A stretch of 64,000 nt of DNA from CAWIJK01 sp963836375 (GTDB lineage: Bacteria > Actinomycetota > Acidimicrobiia > Acidimicrobiales > RAAP-2), in contig CAWIJK010000002.1 in NCBI GenBank assembly GCA_963836375.1, positions 434,001 to 498,000 of the forward strand, read 5' to 3'. Position numbers and translations under genes: made by a program. Below are positions 16,110-24,264 of this stretch, in pieces (position 1 is the stretch's first letter; each line of letters starts with the position of its first letter). The notes beneath the pieces are model-generated. The model made no database searches. It was not told the DNA's origin and saw only the letters and a list, made by a program, of their open reading frames with translations.

Positions 16110-16883
16110 ATGGCGACGGCGGTGGTGACGGTCCGGGGGCGGCGGCGCAACGCCAGGGGTGAGGGGGCCCGGCTGGCGGCCGAGATCGTGGCCGGGGCCG
16201 AGGCGATCATCGAGCGCACCGGCACCGACGAGGCGGTCACCCTGCGCTCGGTGGCCCGCGAGGTCGGCATCGCCGCCCCCTCGATCTATGCCCACTTCGC
16301 CGACCGCGACGCCATCGTGTGGGCGGTCGTCCACCACGGGTTCGACGAGATCCGGCGCCGCCTGGAGGCCTCCACCACCGAGGTCTCGGATCCGGTGGAG
16401 CGTCTGTTGGCCGGAGGGCGGACCTACGTGGGGTACGGGCTCGAGCACCCGGCCCTGTACCGGGTCCTGTTCGCCCGCCAGTTCCCGAGCCCCGAGCGGC
16501 CCGACGGCACCGAACGGCCCGACGGCACCGAGCGGCCCGACGGCACCGAGCGGCCCGACGGCACAGTCGGCGCGACGAACGGGCTAATCGATGACCGCTT
16601 TCCCGAGATGGGGGGAGAGGCCTTTGCCCTCCTTGTCGACAGCATCGACCGGTGTGTCGCCGCTGGACGGTCCAAGAGCACCGACACCTTCGCCGACGCC
16701 ACCGCGGTGTGGGTGGCCCTGCACGGCCTGGTCAGCCTCTTCTCGACGGTGTGCGACTTCCCGTGGCCGCCGGTCGACGAGTTGGTGCGCACCCTGATGG
16801 TCCCTTTGGCCCGGATCGACCCGGCACCGGCGCCGCCCGCACCCCGGCGTACGGGTGCCGGGGCGGCCCACCGGGCAAGCTGA
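16110..16883 (+). CDS. TetR-family transcriptional regulator with ERPDGT repeat insert
   Basis: A 257-residue regulator. The N-terminal TetR HTH is clear: IIERTGTDEAVTLRSVAREV, then GIAAPSIYAHFADRDAIVWA, followed by a ligand-binding domain. Residues 129-152 are four perfect ERPDGT hexapeptide copies from an 18-bp tandem repeat, inserted in a loop of the ligand domain. It sits between two MFS efflux genes, divergent from one and 52 bp upstream of the other, so it probably represses one or both. A leaderless start at ATG 16110 fits TAAACT upstream. Confidence 0.92.
   Translation: MATAVVTVRGRRRNARGEGARLAAEIVAGAEAIIERTGTDEAVTLRSVAREVGIAAPSIYAHFADRDAIVWAVVHHGFDEIRRRLEASTTEVSDPVERLLAGGRTYVGYGLEHPALYRVLFARQFPSPERPDGTERPDGTERPDGTERPDGTVGATNGLIDDRFPEMGGEAFALLVDSIDRCVAAGRSKSTDTFADATAVWVALHGLVSLFSTVCDFPWPPVDELVRTLMVPLARIDPAPAPPAPRRTGAGAAHRAS
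16494..16565 (+). repeat. 18-bp in-frame tandem repeat, 4 copies
   Basis: Four consecutive copies of GAGCGGCCCGACGGCACC with only two single-base differences, in frame in the TetR gene, each encoding ERPDGT. Copy number could vary between strains without a frameshift. Confidence 0.95.
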
Positions 16884-16935
16884 CCACCCGACGGGGGTAC
16901 TCGACGCGGTCCGCTGGCCCGGCCAGCATGGGCCG

Positions 16936-18408
16936 ATGACCTCGGTGGCCGACGACCTCCCGGCACCGAACCAACGCCGCTGGCTGAACGAGCCTCGCCG
17001 TTCGAAACGGATCCGGGAGCAGCCTAACGCCTACTGGCTGGCTGTGGCGGCCGTGTGCGTGGGCGCCTTCATGGGCCAGCTTGACGCCAGCATCGTCACG
17101 GTGGCCCTGCCCACGTTGCAGCGCACGTTCCACGCCACGATCGGCGCGGTGGCCTGGGTCGGCCTCAGCTACCTGATCGTGCTGGTGGCCACCGTCACCG
17201 CCGTCGGGCGCTTCGCCGACATGTTCGGCCGCAAGCTCCTCTATCTCTACGGGTTCATCGTGTTCATCGTCGGGTCGGCGCTGTGCGGGCTGGCTCCCGA
17301 CCTCGGGGCACTGATCGCCTTCCGGGCCGTCCAGGCGCTCGGGGCGGCCATGTTGCAGGCCAACAGCGTGGCCATCATCGTCCTGGCGGTGCCGGCGGCC
17401 CGCCTGGGGCGGGCCATCGGCATCCAGGGCGCCGCCCAGGCCATCGGCCTGGCCTTGGGGCCGAGCGTCGGTGGGCTCCTGCTCGCCGCCGGCGGCTGGC
17501 GCCTCATCTTCTTGGTCAACGTCCCCTTCGGCCTGCTCGGGGCGCTGGCCGGGTGGCTCTTCATCCCCCGCAGCCGGGGGCTGGCCGCCCGTGTCCCGTT
17601 CGACTGGGCCGGATTGGGCCTGTTCTTCCCCGCCGTCGTGGCCCTCTTGTCGGCCGTCTCGTTCGGCAACTCAGTCGGGTGGCTCTCCCCACTCATCCTC
17701 GGCCTGGGCGCCGCCGCGGTCGTACTCGGCGTCGCCTTCGTGTTGCGTGAGCACCGGGCGAGGGCACCCATGCTCGACCTCTCGCTGTTCGCCCGGGCGA
17801 GCTTCAGCATCGGGATCACCAGCGGACTGCTGAGTTACCTGGTCCTGTTCGGGGTGCTCTTCTGCGTGCCGTTCTTCTTGGAGCGCGGCCGGGGCCTTCC
17901 CCCGGCCCAAGCCGGCCTCGAGCTCATGGCCATGCCGGTGGCCCTTGGTCTGGTCGCCCCGTTCGCTGGAAAGCTGGCCGATCGGCTCGGTGCCCGGCCG
18001 CTGACCGTCGCCGGCATGGCGCTCAGCGCACTCTCGCTCACCGCCCTCGCCCTCGGTGCCAACGGCACCGTCGCCTTTGTGGTCGCCCTGGTCGGGGTCG
18101 GCGTCGGCCTGGGGCTGTTCACGCCGCCCAACAACGCGGCGATCATGGGGAGCGTGCCCCGCCAGCAGGCGGGGGTGGCCTCGGGGGTTCTCAACATGAC
18201 CCGGGGGATGGGTACGGCGCTCGGACTCGCCGTGACCAGCCTGGTGTTCGGCCTGGCCGGTGGGGACTCGCGGGTGGCGTCGGTCGTCCACCACGCCTTC
18301 ACCGTGTCCGCCTACTTCCTGGCCGCGGTGGCCCTGGGTGCCGGGCTGCTCGCCGCGTTGCGCAGTCCCGGTCCGATGGAGGCGGACCCCACGCTGAGCG
18401 CCGAGTGA
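16936..18408 (+). CDS. DHA2-family MFS efflux transporter (14 TM)
   Basis: A 490-residue MFS transporter. Helix 1 VGAFMGQLDASIVTVALPTL, motif A GRFADMFGRKLLYLYG and motif C region QAIGLALGPSVGGLLL identify a 14-helix drug:H+ antiporter. ATG 16936 is chosen over the longer frame from 16855, which overlaps the TetR end. It is a possible second target of the adjacent TetR. The substrate is not predictable. The C-terminus at 18408 converges with egtD. Confidence 0.92.
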   Translation: MTSVADDLPAPNQRRWLNEPRRSKRIREQPNAYWLAVAAVCVGAFMGQLDASIVTVALPTLQRTFHATIGAVAWVGLSYLIVLVATVTAVGRFADMFGRKLLYLYGFIVFIVGSALCGLAPDLGALIAFRAVQALGAAMLQANSVAIIVLAVPAARLGRAIGIQGAAQAIGLALGPSVGGLLLAAGGWRLIFLVNVPFGLLGALAGWLFIPRSRGLAARVPFDWAGLGLFFPAVVALLSAVSFGNSVGWLSPLILGLGAAAVVLGVAFVLREHRARAPMLDLSLFARASFSIGITSGLLSYLVLFGVLFCVPFFLERGRGLPPAQAGLELMAMPVALGLVAPFAGKLADRLGARPLTVAGMALSALSLTALALGANGTVAFVVALVGVGVGLGLFTPPNNAAIMGSVPRQQAGVASGVLNMTRGMGTALGLAVTSLVFGLAGGDSRVASVVHHAFTVSAYFLAAVALGAGLLAALRSPGPMEADPTLSAE

Positions 18409-18454
18409 CCGACCGCCGCGCCGAGCTGGCCGGCAGCGCGGGCCCCACCTGGGT

Positions 18455-19456
18455 TCAGCAGTAAGGGTGGGCCAGGGTCAAGAGGAACTCTCCCTCCTCG
18501 GCTCCCCACGTCGCGTCGACCACAAAGTCGGCCGCCGCCAGCTCGTCTGCGATCCGCTGGGGGGTGAATTTGGCGCTGATCTCGGTGAGCAGCTCCTCGC
18601 CCTCGGCGAACATGACCTCCAGGTCGAGATCGGCAATGCGGACCTTTTGGGGAGCCGACGCCCGCAACCGCATCTCGACCCACTCCTCGGCCTCGTTCCA
18701 GCGGGCGACGTGCTGGAACGCATCGGGGTCGAAGTCGGCGCCCAGCTGGGCGTTGAGGACGGCCAGGACGTTGCGGTTGAACGCCGCGGTGACCCCCGCC
18801 GCGTCGTCATAGGCCGCCACGATGCGCCGGGGGTCCTTGACCAGGTCGGTGCCGATCAAGAGGTGGTCGACCGAGCCCATGGTGCAGTTGAGGTCGAAGA
18901 GGAAGCGCCGCCGCTGGGCGGGGCCGAGGTTGCCGATGGTCCCGCCCAAGAAGGCCACCAGGCGACGCCCGAGGGCGGGGATCTCGCCCAGGTGGCGGTG
19001 GAAGTCGCCCACGACGGCGAGGACCTCGAGGCCCTGGTAGTCGGCCAGGAGCCCACCGGCCGCCTCGCGCAGGAACTCGTCGCTCACGTCAAAGGGCAGG
19101 TAGCGGACGAGCGGCCCGTCGGCCGCCATGGCGTCGAGGAGGACCCGGGTCTTCGAGCAGGCCCCGGCACCGAGCTCGACCAGGGTGTCGGCCCGGGCCA
19201 ACCGGGCGATGGCCGGCGCGTGGGCCTCCAAGAGGGCCCGCTCGGCCCGGGTCGGGTAGTACTCGGCTAGGGCGGTGATCTCCTCGAAGAGGCGGCTGCC
19301 CTCCTCGTCGTAGAACCAGACGGGCGGGATCGACTTGTTCGTCGCCGTCAGCCCGCTGCGCACGTCGTGTTCGAGGGCGGCGCGCAGGTCCGCCGCCGTG
19401 AGGTGGACGTCGACGGACAGTGGAGGGCCGCTGGCGGCCGCGGTGGGAGGGGCCAT
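18455..19456 (-). CDS. egtD: L-histidine N-alpha-methyltransferase EgtD
   Basis: A 333-residue SAM-dependent enzyme trimethylating histidine to hercynine, the first ergothioneine step. ATNKSIPPVWFYDEEGSRLFEEIT, AEYYPTRAERALL, the SAM loop LVELGAGACSKTRVLLDA and GGTIGNLGPAQRRRFL are EgtD hallmarks, and the C-terminal EGEELLTEISAKFT contains the substrate-contact segment. ATG 19456 shares one base with the egtB stop (TAATG), so egtB-egtD form one operon. egtA, egtC and egtE are not in the window. Confidence 0.96.
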   Translation of the reverse strand: MAPPTAAASGPPLSVDVHLTAADLRAALEHDVRSGLTATNKSIPPVWFYDEEGSRLFEEITALAEYYPTRAERALLEAHAPAIARLARADTLVELGAGACSKTRVLLDAMAADGPLVRYLPFDVSDEFLREAAGGLLADYQGLEVLAVVGDFHRHLGEIPALGRRLVAFLGGTIGNLGPAQRRRFLFDLNCTMGSVDHLLIGTDLVKDPRRIVAAYDDAAGVTAAFNRNVLAVLNAQLGADFDPDAFQHVARWNEAEEWVEMRLRASAPQKVRIADLDLEVMFAEGEELLTEISAKFTPQRIADELAAADFVVDATWGAEEGEFLLTLAHPYC

Positions 19457-20742
19457 TAGAGGTCCCGGGCCAGGCGAACGCCGCTGAAGGCCCACCGGGC
19501 CGAGGCGGGGAAGAAGTTGCGGTAGGTGTCCCGGATGTGCTCGGCGGGGGTGGCGCACGAACCGCCCCGCAGTACGTACTGGTTCACCATGAACTTTCCG
19601 TTGTACTCCCCGACGGCACCGGGCGCGGCGCGGAATCCCGGGTACGGGCGGTAGGCGCTGGAGGTCCATTCCCAGACGTCACCGAAGAACCGCGGCCCGA
19701 CGCCGCCGGGCAACGACGGGTGGAGCGCGGACAGATCGAGCAGGGTGCCCCCGACCGGTTGGTCGGCCGCCACCACCTCCCACTCCGACTCGGTGGGGAG
19801 GCGATCGCCCGTCCAGTGGGCGAAGGCGTCGGCCTCGTGGTAGCTCACGTGGCACACCGGCTCGGCCGGGTCGACCGGACGGTCGCCGCCCAGGGTGAAG
19901 ACGTGCCAGCCCGAGGCGTGTCCCCGCGAGCCTCCTCCCTCGAGTGGCCCCGGCCGCGACCAGTAGAGGGGGGCCTCCCAGCCCTGCTGTTGCACCAGGG
20001 ACCAGCCGTCGGAGAGCCACAGCTCGGGGCGCTGGTACCCGTCGTCTTCCATGAAGGCCAGCCAGTCGCCACAGGTGACTGGCTGGTCGGCCAGGGCGAA
20101 CGGCGTGAGGTGGACCCGGTGACGGGGGAACTCGTTGTCGAAGCCGAACCCGACACCTCGGTGACCGACGTCGACCGTCCCGCCCCGGTGCTCGATCCAC
20201 CGGGTCTTGCGGGCCGACGAGTCGGGCGGGGAGAGGTCGGGCCGGTAGGCCGGCAGGAGTGGGTTCTTGGACAGGACGTGCTTGATGTCCATGAGCAGCA
20301 GCTCTTGGTGCTGCTGTTCATGGTGGAGGCCGAGCTCGACCAGGGCGAGCGTGTCGACGCCCACGTCGGTCGCCAGCAGCTGGGTCATGGCGTCGTCGAC
20401 GCGATGCCGGTACGCCGTCACCTCGGCCACCCCTGGACGCGAGATGAGGCCCCGTTCGGCCCGGGGATGGCGGGCCCCGACCGTCTCGTAGTACGAGTTG
20501 AAGATGTAGGCGAAGGTGGGGTGGAACGGGGTGTAGCCGGCCAGCTCGCCCTGGAGCAAGAAGGTCTCGAAGAACCATGACGTGTGCCCGCGATGCCACT
20601 TTGTCGGGCTCACGTCGGGCATCGACTGGACCGTCTGGTCCTCGGGAGAGAGGGGAGCGGCCAGGGTCTCGGTCAGCGCCCGGACCTCGGCGAACCGGTC
20701 GGCGAGCCCCCCGTAGCGTGACTGAACGTCGACCTGGGCCAT
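19456..20742 (-). CDS. egtB: Ergothioneine sulfoxide synthase EgtB
   Basis: A 428-residue non-haem iron enzyme joining hercynine to a thiol (cysteine or gamma-Glu-Cys) with O2. The N-terminal DinB-like four-helix domain has SPTKWHRGHTSWFFETFLL and ELGLHHEQQHQELLLMDIKH, providing the His triad. The C-terminal FGE-sulfatase domain has CHVSYHEADAFAHWTGDRLP, DVWEWTSSAYRPYPGF and LRGGSCATP. ATG 20742 has a GAAGGGA site upstream. It is first gene of egtB-egtD and divergent from the FAD oxidoreductase. Confidence 0.96.
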   Translation of the reverse strand: MAQVDVQSRYGGLADRFAEVRALTETLAAPLSPEDQTVQSMPDVSPTKWHRGHTSWFFETFLLQGELAGYTPFHPTFAYIFNSYYETVGARHPRAERGLISRPGVAEVTAYRHRVDDAMTQLLATDVGVDTLALVELGLHHEQQHQELLLMDIKHVLSKNPLLPAYRPDLSPPDSSARKTRWIEHRGGTVDVGHRGVGFGFDNEFPRHRVHLTPFALADQPVTCGDWLAFMEDDGYQRPELWLSDGWSLVQQQGWEAPLYWSRPGPLEGGGSRGHASGWHVFTLGGDRPVDPAEPVCHVSYHEADAFAHWTGDRLPTESEWEVVAADQPVGGTLLDLSALHPSLPGGVGPRFFGDVWEWTSSAYRPYPGFRAAPGAVGEYNGKFMVNQYVLRGGSCATPAEHIRDTYRNFFPASARWAFSGVRLARDL

Positions 20743-20852
20743 GCGGCGCTTTCCCTTCGGAGTCCGCCCGGGAGGGTTCCCTGTACCGAGCTGCGGGAAA
20801 CCTGCGACCAACATAGTCACCTTGTGTCGGGAACAGGCGCGTCCAGGGCCCG

Positions 20853-22034
20853 ATGGCATCCGCCCAGGTCGCCGGCCGCGCCGCGGTGGCCGCCTTCCGG
20901 CGACGACGCGAAGATCCCTTCGTGGCTCGAGGGCGGGTGGTGGTGGTGGGCGGGGGGATCCTGGGCACCCTGCACGCGCTGAGCGCGCTCGACCGGGGTC
21001 ACGACGTCGTGCACATCGAGCGCGAGCTGTCGCCCAGGGGGGCCTCGGTGCGCAACTTCGGTCTGCTCTGGGTGAGCGGTCGCGCCCCTGGTCCCGAGCT
21101 CGCCCTGGCGCTTCGCGCCCGTGGCCGCTGGGAGGAGATCGGCCGGCGCTTCGCGGGGGTTGGGTTTCGGGCCAACGGGTCCCTGACGGTGGCCCGGACC
21201 GACCAGGAGCGGGCGGTCATGGAGGCCGCGGCGGCCGGACCCGACGCGTCGGCCCGGGGTCTCGTGCTCGTAGGACCCGACGAGGCCCGCCGGCTCAACC
21301 CCGCCCTCGGGGGCGACCTGGTGGCCGCGCTGTGCTGCCGGTTGGACGCGACGGTCGAGCCCCGTCTGGCGCTCGGTGCCCTGCGGGAGGGCTGCGCGGC
21401 CACCGGCCGCTACCGCTGGCTCCCCGGGCGCGAGGTGGTCGCCATCGGCGATGCCTCGGTGACCGACGCCACCGGCGCCGTCCACCGGGGCGACTTGGTC
21501 GTCGTGTGCACCGGGGCGTGGCAAGGGGGAGTGGTGGGGGAGGCCCTCGAGAACTCACCGGTCCGCAGGGTCCGGCTCCAGATGCTCGAGACGGCGGCGT
21601 ACGACTCGGTGGTGACGACGTCGCTCGCCGACGGCGACTCCCTGCGGTATTACCCGGCTTACAGGGTGCCCGAGCTCGGTGCCCTCGGGCCCCAGGACCC
21701 GGTGGCGGCCCAATGGGAGGCCCAGCTGCTCATGGTGCAGCGCCAGCACGGCGGGCTGACCGTCGGCGACACCCACTCGTCGACCGAGCCCTTCGCCTTC
21801 GACCTCGACGAGGTGCCCACTGACCACCTGGTGGCCAGCGCCGCTCGGCTCCTGGGCCGCCGGCCACCCCCGGTCGCCCGCCGGTGGGCCGGGGTGTACA
21901 GCCAGCTGACGCCGGCCGCCGGCGACGCCCTGTACCTGCGCCGGCAGGTCGCCGGCGCCGTCCAGCTGGTGACCGGGGCGGGCGGTCGGGGCATGACGCT
22001 CGCCCCGGCGATCGCCGAGGAGACCTTCACGTGA
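20853..22034 (+). CDS. FAD-dependent oxidoreductase, TIGR03364 type (aminophosphonate-associated)
   Basis: A 393-residue DAO-fold flavoprotein. RVVVVGGGILGTLHALSAL near residue 28 is the Rossmann FAD motif; IERELSPRGASVRNFGLLWV is the second FAD element and strongly resembles the TIGR03364 (HpnW) group. The C-terminal TPAAGDALYLRR and VTGAGGRGMTLAPAIAEE fit the family. Members usually lie beside phosphonatase-like genes, and from memory some oxidise aminoethylphosphonates to the aldehyde. ATG 20853 may be too long; GTG 20922 is an alternative. Its stop overlaps the GTG of the PhnX-like gene. Confidence 0.85.
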   Translation: MASAQVAGRAAVAAFRRRREDPFVARGRVVVVGGGILGTLHALSALDRGHDVVHIERELSPRGASVRNFGLLWVSGRAPGPELALALRARGRWEEIGRRFAGVGFRANGSLTVARTDQERAVMEAAAAGPDASARGLVLVGPDEARRLNPALGGDLVAALCCRLDATVEPRLALGALREGCAATGRYRWLPGREVVAIGDASVTDATGAVHRGDLVVVCTGAWQGGVVGEALENSPVRRVRLQMLETAAYDSVVTTSLADGDSLRYYPAYRVPELGALGPQDPVAAQWEAQLLMVQRQHGGLTVGDTHSSTEPFAFDLDEVPTDHLVASAARLLGRRPPPVARRWAGVYSQLTPAAGDALYLRRQVAGAVQLVTGAGGRGMTLAPAIAEETFT

Positions 22035-22741
22035 AGACGGTGACGGCCTCGTCCGCCGGGCGCCCCGCCACGCCGATCGAGCTGGTGTGCCTGGACATGG
22101 CGGGCACGACGGTGGCCGACGACGGCGCCGTCGCCGCCGCCTTCGCAGCGGCGTTGGACGAGCTGGGGGTGGCGGCGGGCGCCGAGCGTCGGCGCATGAA
22201 CGCCTACGTGCGCGACACCATGGGGACTTCTAAGATCGAGGTGTTCCGCGCCCTGTTCGATGGGGAGCAACGGGCCCGGTCGGCCAACGAGGCGTTCGAG
22301 GCCGCCTACGACGCCACGGTCCGGCGCGCTGGGGTGCGGCCGCTCCCCGGGGCCCTCGAGTGCCTCGAGGCGTTGCGGGCCGGGGGCCTGCGCATCGCCC
22401 TCACCACCGGCTTCTCACCGCGGACCCGTGAGCTGGTGGTGTCGTCGCTCGGCTGGGGACCCCTGGTCGACCTGGCCCTCAGCCCGGCCGACGCCGGTCG
22501 GGGCCGTCCCTTCCCCGACATGGTCCTGACCGCCCTGGTGCGCCTGGGGGTCTCGTCGGTGGGGGCGGTGGCCGTGGTCGGCGACACCCGGGCCGACATG
22601 GAGTGCGGCCGCCGGGCCGGGGCGTCGGTGGTGGCCGGCGTGCTCACCGGCGCCGACGACCGGGCCCGGCTCGAGGCGGCCGGCGCCACCGTCGTCGTGG
22701 ACTCGGTGGGGTCCCTGCCGGCCCTAGTCGGACTCGGTTGA
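22031..22741 (+). CDS. Phosphonatase-like HAD hydrolase (PhnX-like)
   Basis: A 236-residue HAD hydrolase. CLDMAGTTVADDG puts the nucleophile at Asp22 with Ala24 in the second position, as in phosphonoacetaldehyde hydrolase (DxAGTT). DTMGTSKIEVFRALF places Lys68 where PhnX has its Schiff-base lysine (MGLLKI in PhnX from memory). IALTTGFSPRTRELV and VVGDTRADMECGRRAGA are HAD motifs II to IV. True phosphonatase chemistry (C-P bond cleavage) is therefore plausible. GTG 22031 overlaps the upstream stop (GTGA), coupling it to the FAD oxidoreductase. Its 3' end overlaps the convergent DMT gene by 18 bp. Confidence 0.87.
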   Translation: MKTVTASSAGRPATPIELVCLDMAGTTVADDGAVAAAFAAALDELGVAAGAERRRMNAYVRDTMGTSKIEVFRALFDGEQRARSANEAFEAAYDATVRRAGVRPLPGALECLEALRAGGLRIALTTGFSPRTRELVVSSLGWGPLVDLALSPADAGRGRPFPDMVLTALVRLGVSSVGAVAVVGDTRADMECGRRAGASVVAGVLTGADDRARLEAAGATVVVDSVGSLPALVGLG

Positions 22742-23605
22742 CGCGGGGGCCAGCGGGCGGGTGGCGATCTGGGGAGGTGCCCAACGCGAGACGAGCAGGA
22801 CTCCCACGGCCATCACCACCAGGGCCAGGATCTGGCCGACGATGGAAACCGGACTGTCGGCCAGCTGCTCGCCGAAGAGGACGACGCCCACCGCGATCCC
22901 GGCCAGCGGCTCGACGATGAGAACGGCGGGTTGTGAGGCCCGCAGCGGCCCGACCTTGAACGCCCCCTGGACGAGGAGCGTCCCCAGCATCCCGCTCACC
23001 GCCAGGACGTAGACCGGCCAGTGGAGGAACAGGCCTGACCAGCCGTCGCGCTGGAGCACCTGGGTGGCCGCCTTCACCACACCGGCGTCCACCGACCACA
23101 CGAGACCGGCGGCCGCGCCGAACAGGGCCGCCCGGCGGACCGGCGGCCCGGTGCGGGCCACGAGGAGCAGCGTCCCGACCACGACCCCGGCCGACACCAG
23201 CACCAGGGCCCACTGGCCGGCGGTGGTCGTGTGGTCGGTGGCCGACGGCCGGGCGATGAGGAGGAACCCGGCGAGCCCGGCGCACAAGATGGCGGCGGCC
23301 ACCCAGCTCAACGCGGGGATGTCGTCGCGCAACCAGAGCCGGCGCAGGGCGAGGGTGAAGATCAGCTCGGTGACGTAGAGGGGTTGGACCACCGTCAGCT
23401 GCCCGAAGTACAAGGCGACGGCGGTGAAGACGAACGTGCCGACCAGACAGCCCAAGCCCATCAGCCACAGCGGGCGCCGCAGGAGGTACTTGGCGTGGTC
23501 CCACCAGCTCTCCAGGCCGGCCGGCGCCGACACGTTGGCCACCCGCTGGAGGACCGACGTCGACCCGTTCGAGAGGGCGGCCAGCAGGGCGAACAGGACG
23601 GTCAC
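22724..23605 (-). CDS. DMT/EamA-family transporter
   Basis: A 293-residue membrane protein with about ten helices in two EamA-like halves. It starts MTVLFALLAALSNGSTSVLQ at GTG 23605, contains VVQPLYVTELIFTLALRRLW (the end of the first repeat) and SQPAVLIVEPLAGIAVGVVL in the second. Its substrate is unknown. It converges on and overlaps the PhnX-like gene; no functional link is needed for that arrangement, although export or import of a phosphonate-pathway compound cannot be excluded. Confidence 0.87.
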   Translation of the reverse strand: MTVLFALLAALSNGSTSVLQRVANVSAPAGLESWWDHAKYLLRRPLWLMGLGCLVGTFVFTAVALYFGQLTVVQPLYVTELIFTLALRRLWLRDDIPALSWVAAAILCAGLAGFLLIARPSATDHTTTAGQWALVLVSAGVVVGTLLLVARTGPPVRRAALFGAAAGLVWSVDAGVVKAATQVLQRDGWSGLFLHWPVYVLAVSGMLGTLLVQGAFKVGPLRASQPAVLIVEPLAGIAVGVVLFGEQLADSPVSIVGQILALVVMAVGVLLVSRWAPPQIATRPLAPASTESD

Positions 23606-23672
23606 CGCCCGCCCCCCGAGGCGGCCCGGCGGGAAGGGCGCGGTGGGTCACCGGACGCCCCGGAGCCGGGCG

Positions 23673-23686
23673 CGCCCTTTCGGGCG
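23673..23686 (-). terminator. Short GC hairpin after the Fur-family gene
   Basis: CGCCC-TTTC-GGGCG just downstream of the stop at 23688. It has a 5-bp stem and no U-tract, so it is a weak terminator candidate. Confidence 0.35.
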
Positions 23687-23687
23687 G

Positions 23688-24146
23688 TCATCGGCAGTTG
23701 GCGCAGCGCCCCAGCACGGCGAAGCGGTGCGGGTCGATGGTGAAGTCGAACTCGGCGCTGGCCACCCGGGCCAGACCGCGGAACAACTCGTCGGGTGCTT
23801 CGATCATGGTCCCGCACACCTCGCAGACGAAGTGTCCGTGGGCGGCCGAGGTCAGGTGGTAGGTGGCCGGTCCGTGGCCGAGGTGGGCGTGGACGATGAC
23901 CCCGAGCCGCTCGAGCTCGTCGAGGTTGCGGTAGATAGTGGAGAGGTGGACGTCGGGCGCCTCGGCCTGGACCTCGGTCGCCAGCTGCTCGGCCGTTCGG
24001 TGCCCGTGGGCCTCGAAGAGGGCCCGCAGGAGCAGCCGGCGAGAGGAGGTGACCCGGCCCCCCTGGCCCCGGACGAGGTCCAGGACCTCCTCGACGGTCG
24101 CCGCCTCAGCCGGGGCGGTGCCCGGGGGGGCAGCGCTCTTGGTCAC
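23688..24146 (-). CDS. Fur-family metalloregulator, Nur-like (nickel) by context
   Basis: A 152-residue Fur-family repressor. Winged HTH: GRVTSSRRLLLRALFEAHGH and DVHLSTIYRNLDELERLGVI; metal and dimer region: AHGHFVCEVCGTMIEAP with a C-terminal LGRCANCR, giving two CxxC pairs. The family also includes Fur, Zur and PerR. The divergent NiCoT permease and a Nur-type box between them favour nickel control. GTG 24146 lies 6 nt after a TACGCT -10, indicating a leaderless mRNA. Confidence 0.9.
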   Translation of the reverse strand: MTKSAAPPGTAPAEAATVEEVLDLVRGQGGRVTSSRRLLLRALFEAHGHRTAEQLATEVQAEAPDVHLSTIYRNLDELERLGVIVHAHLGHGPATYHLTSAAHGHFVCEVCGTMIEAPDELFRGLARVASAEFDFTIDPHRFAVLGRCANCR

Positions 24147-24188
24147 GACGCCAGCGTAGACCTCGGGCCTACTGCCTACCGCTACCTG

Positions 24189-24205
24189 TTGCGACCCACT
24201 CGCAT
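24189..24205. promoter_or_regulatory. Nur-type operator between regulator and nickel permease
   Basis: TTGCGA-CCCAC-TCGCAT: two 6-bp half sites around a 5-bp spacer, 5 of 6 bases mirrored, matching the Streptomyces Nur box layout tTGCaa-N5-ttGCAA. TTGCGA (24189-24194) can also serve as a -35 element for a TAGGCT -10 (24211-24216), so binding would block the permease promoter. GCCTACC (24174-24180) and GGTAGGC (24209-24215) form a second, wider inverted repeat around it. Confidence 0.65.
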
Positions 24206-24264
24206 TTAGGTAGGCTGGGGGAGAAGGGCAGCGGGGGGGGGCGAGCGGAAGGGAACGCGACGAG

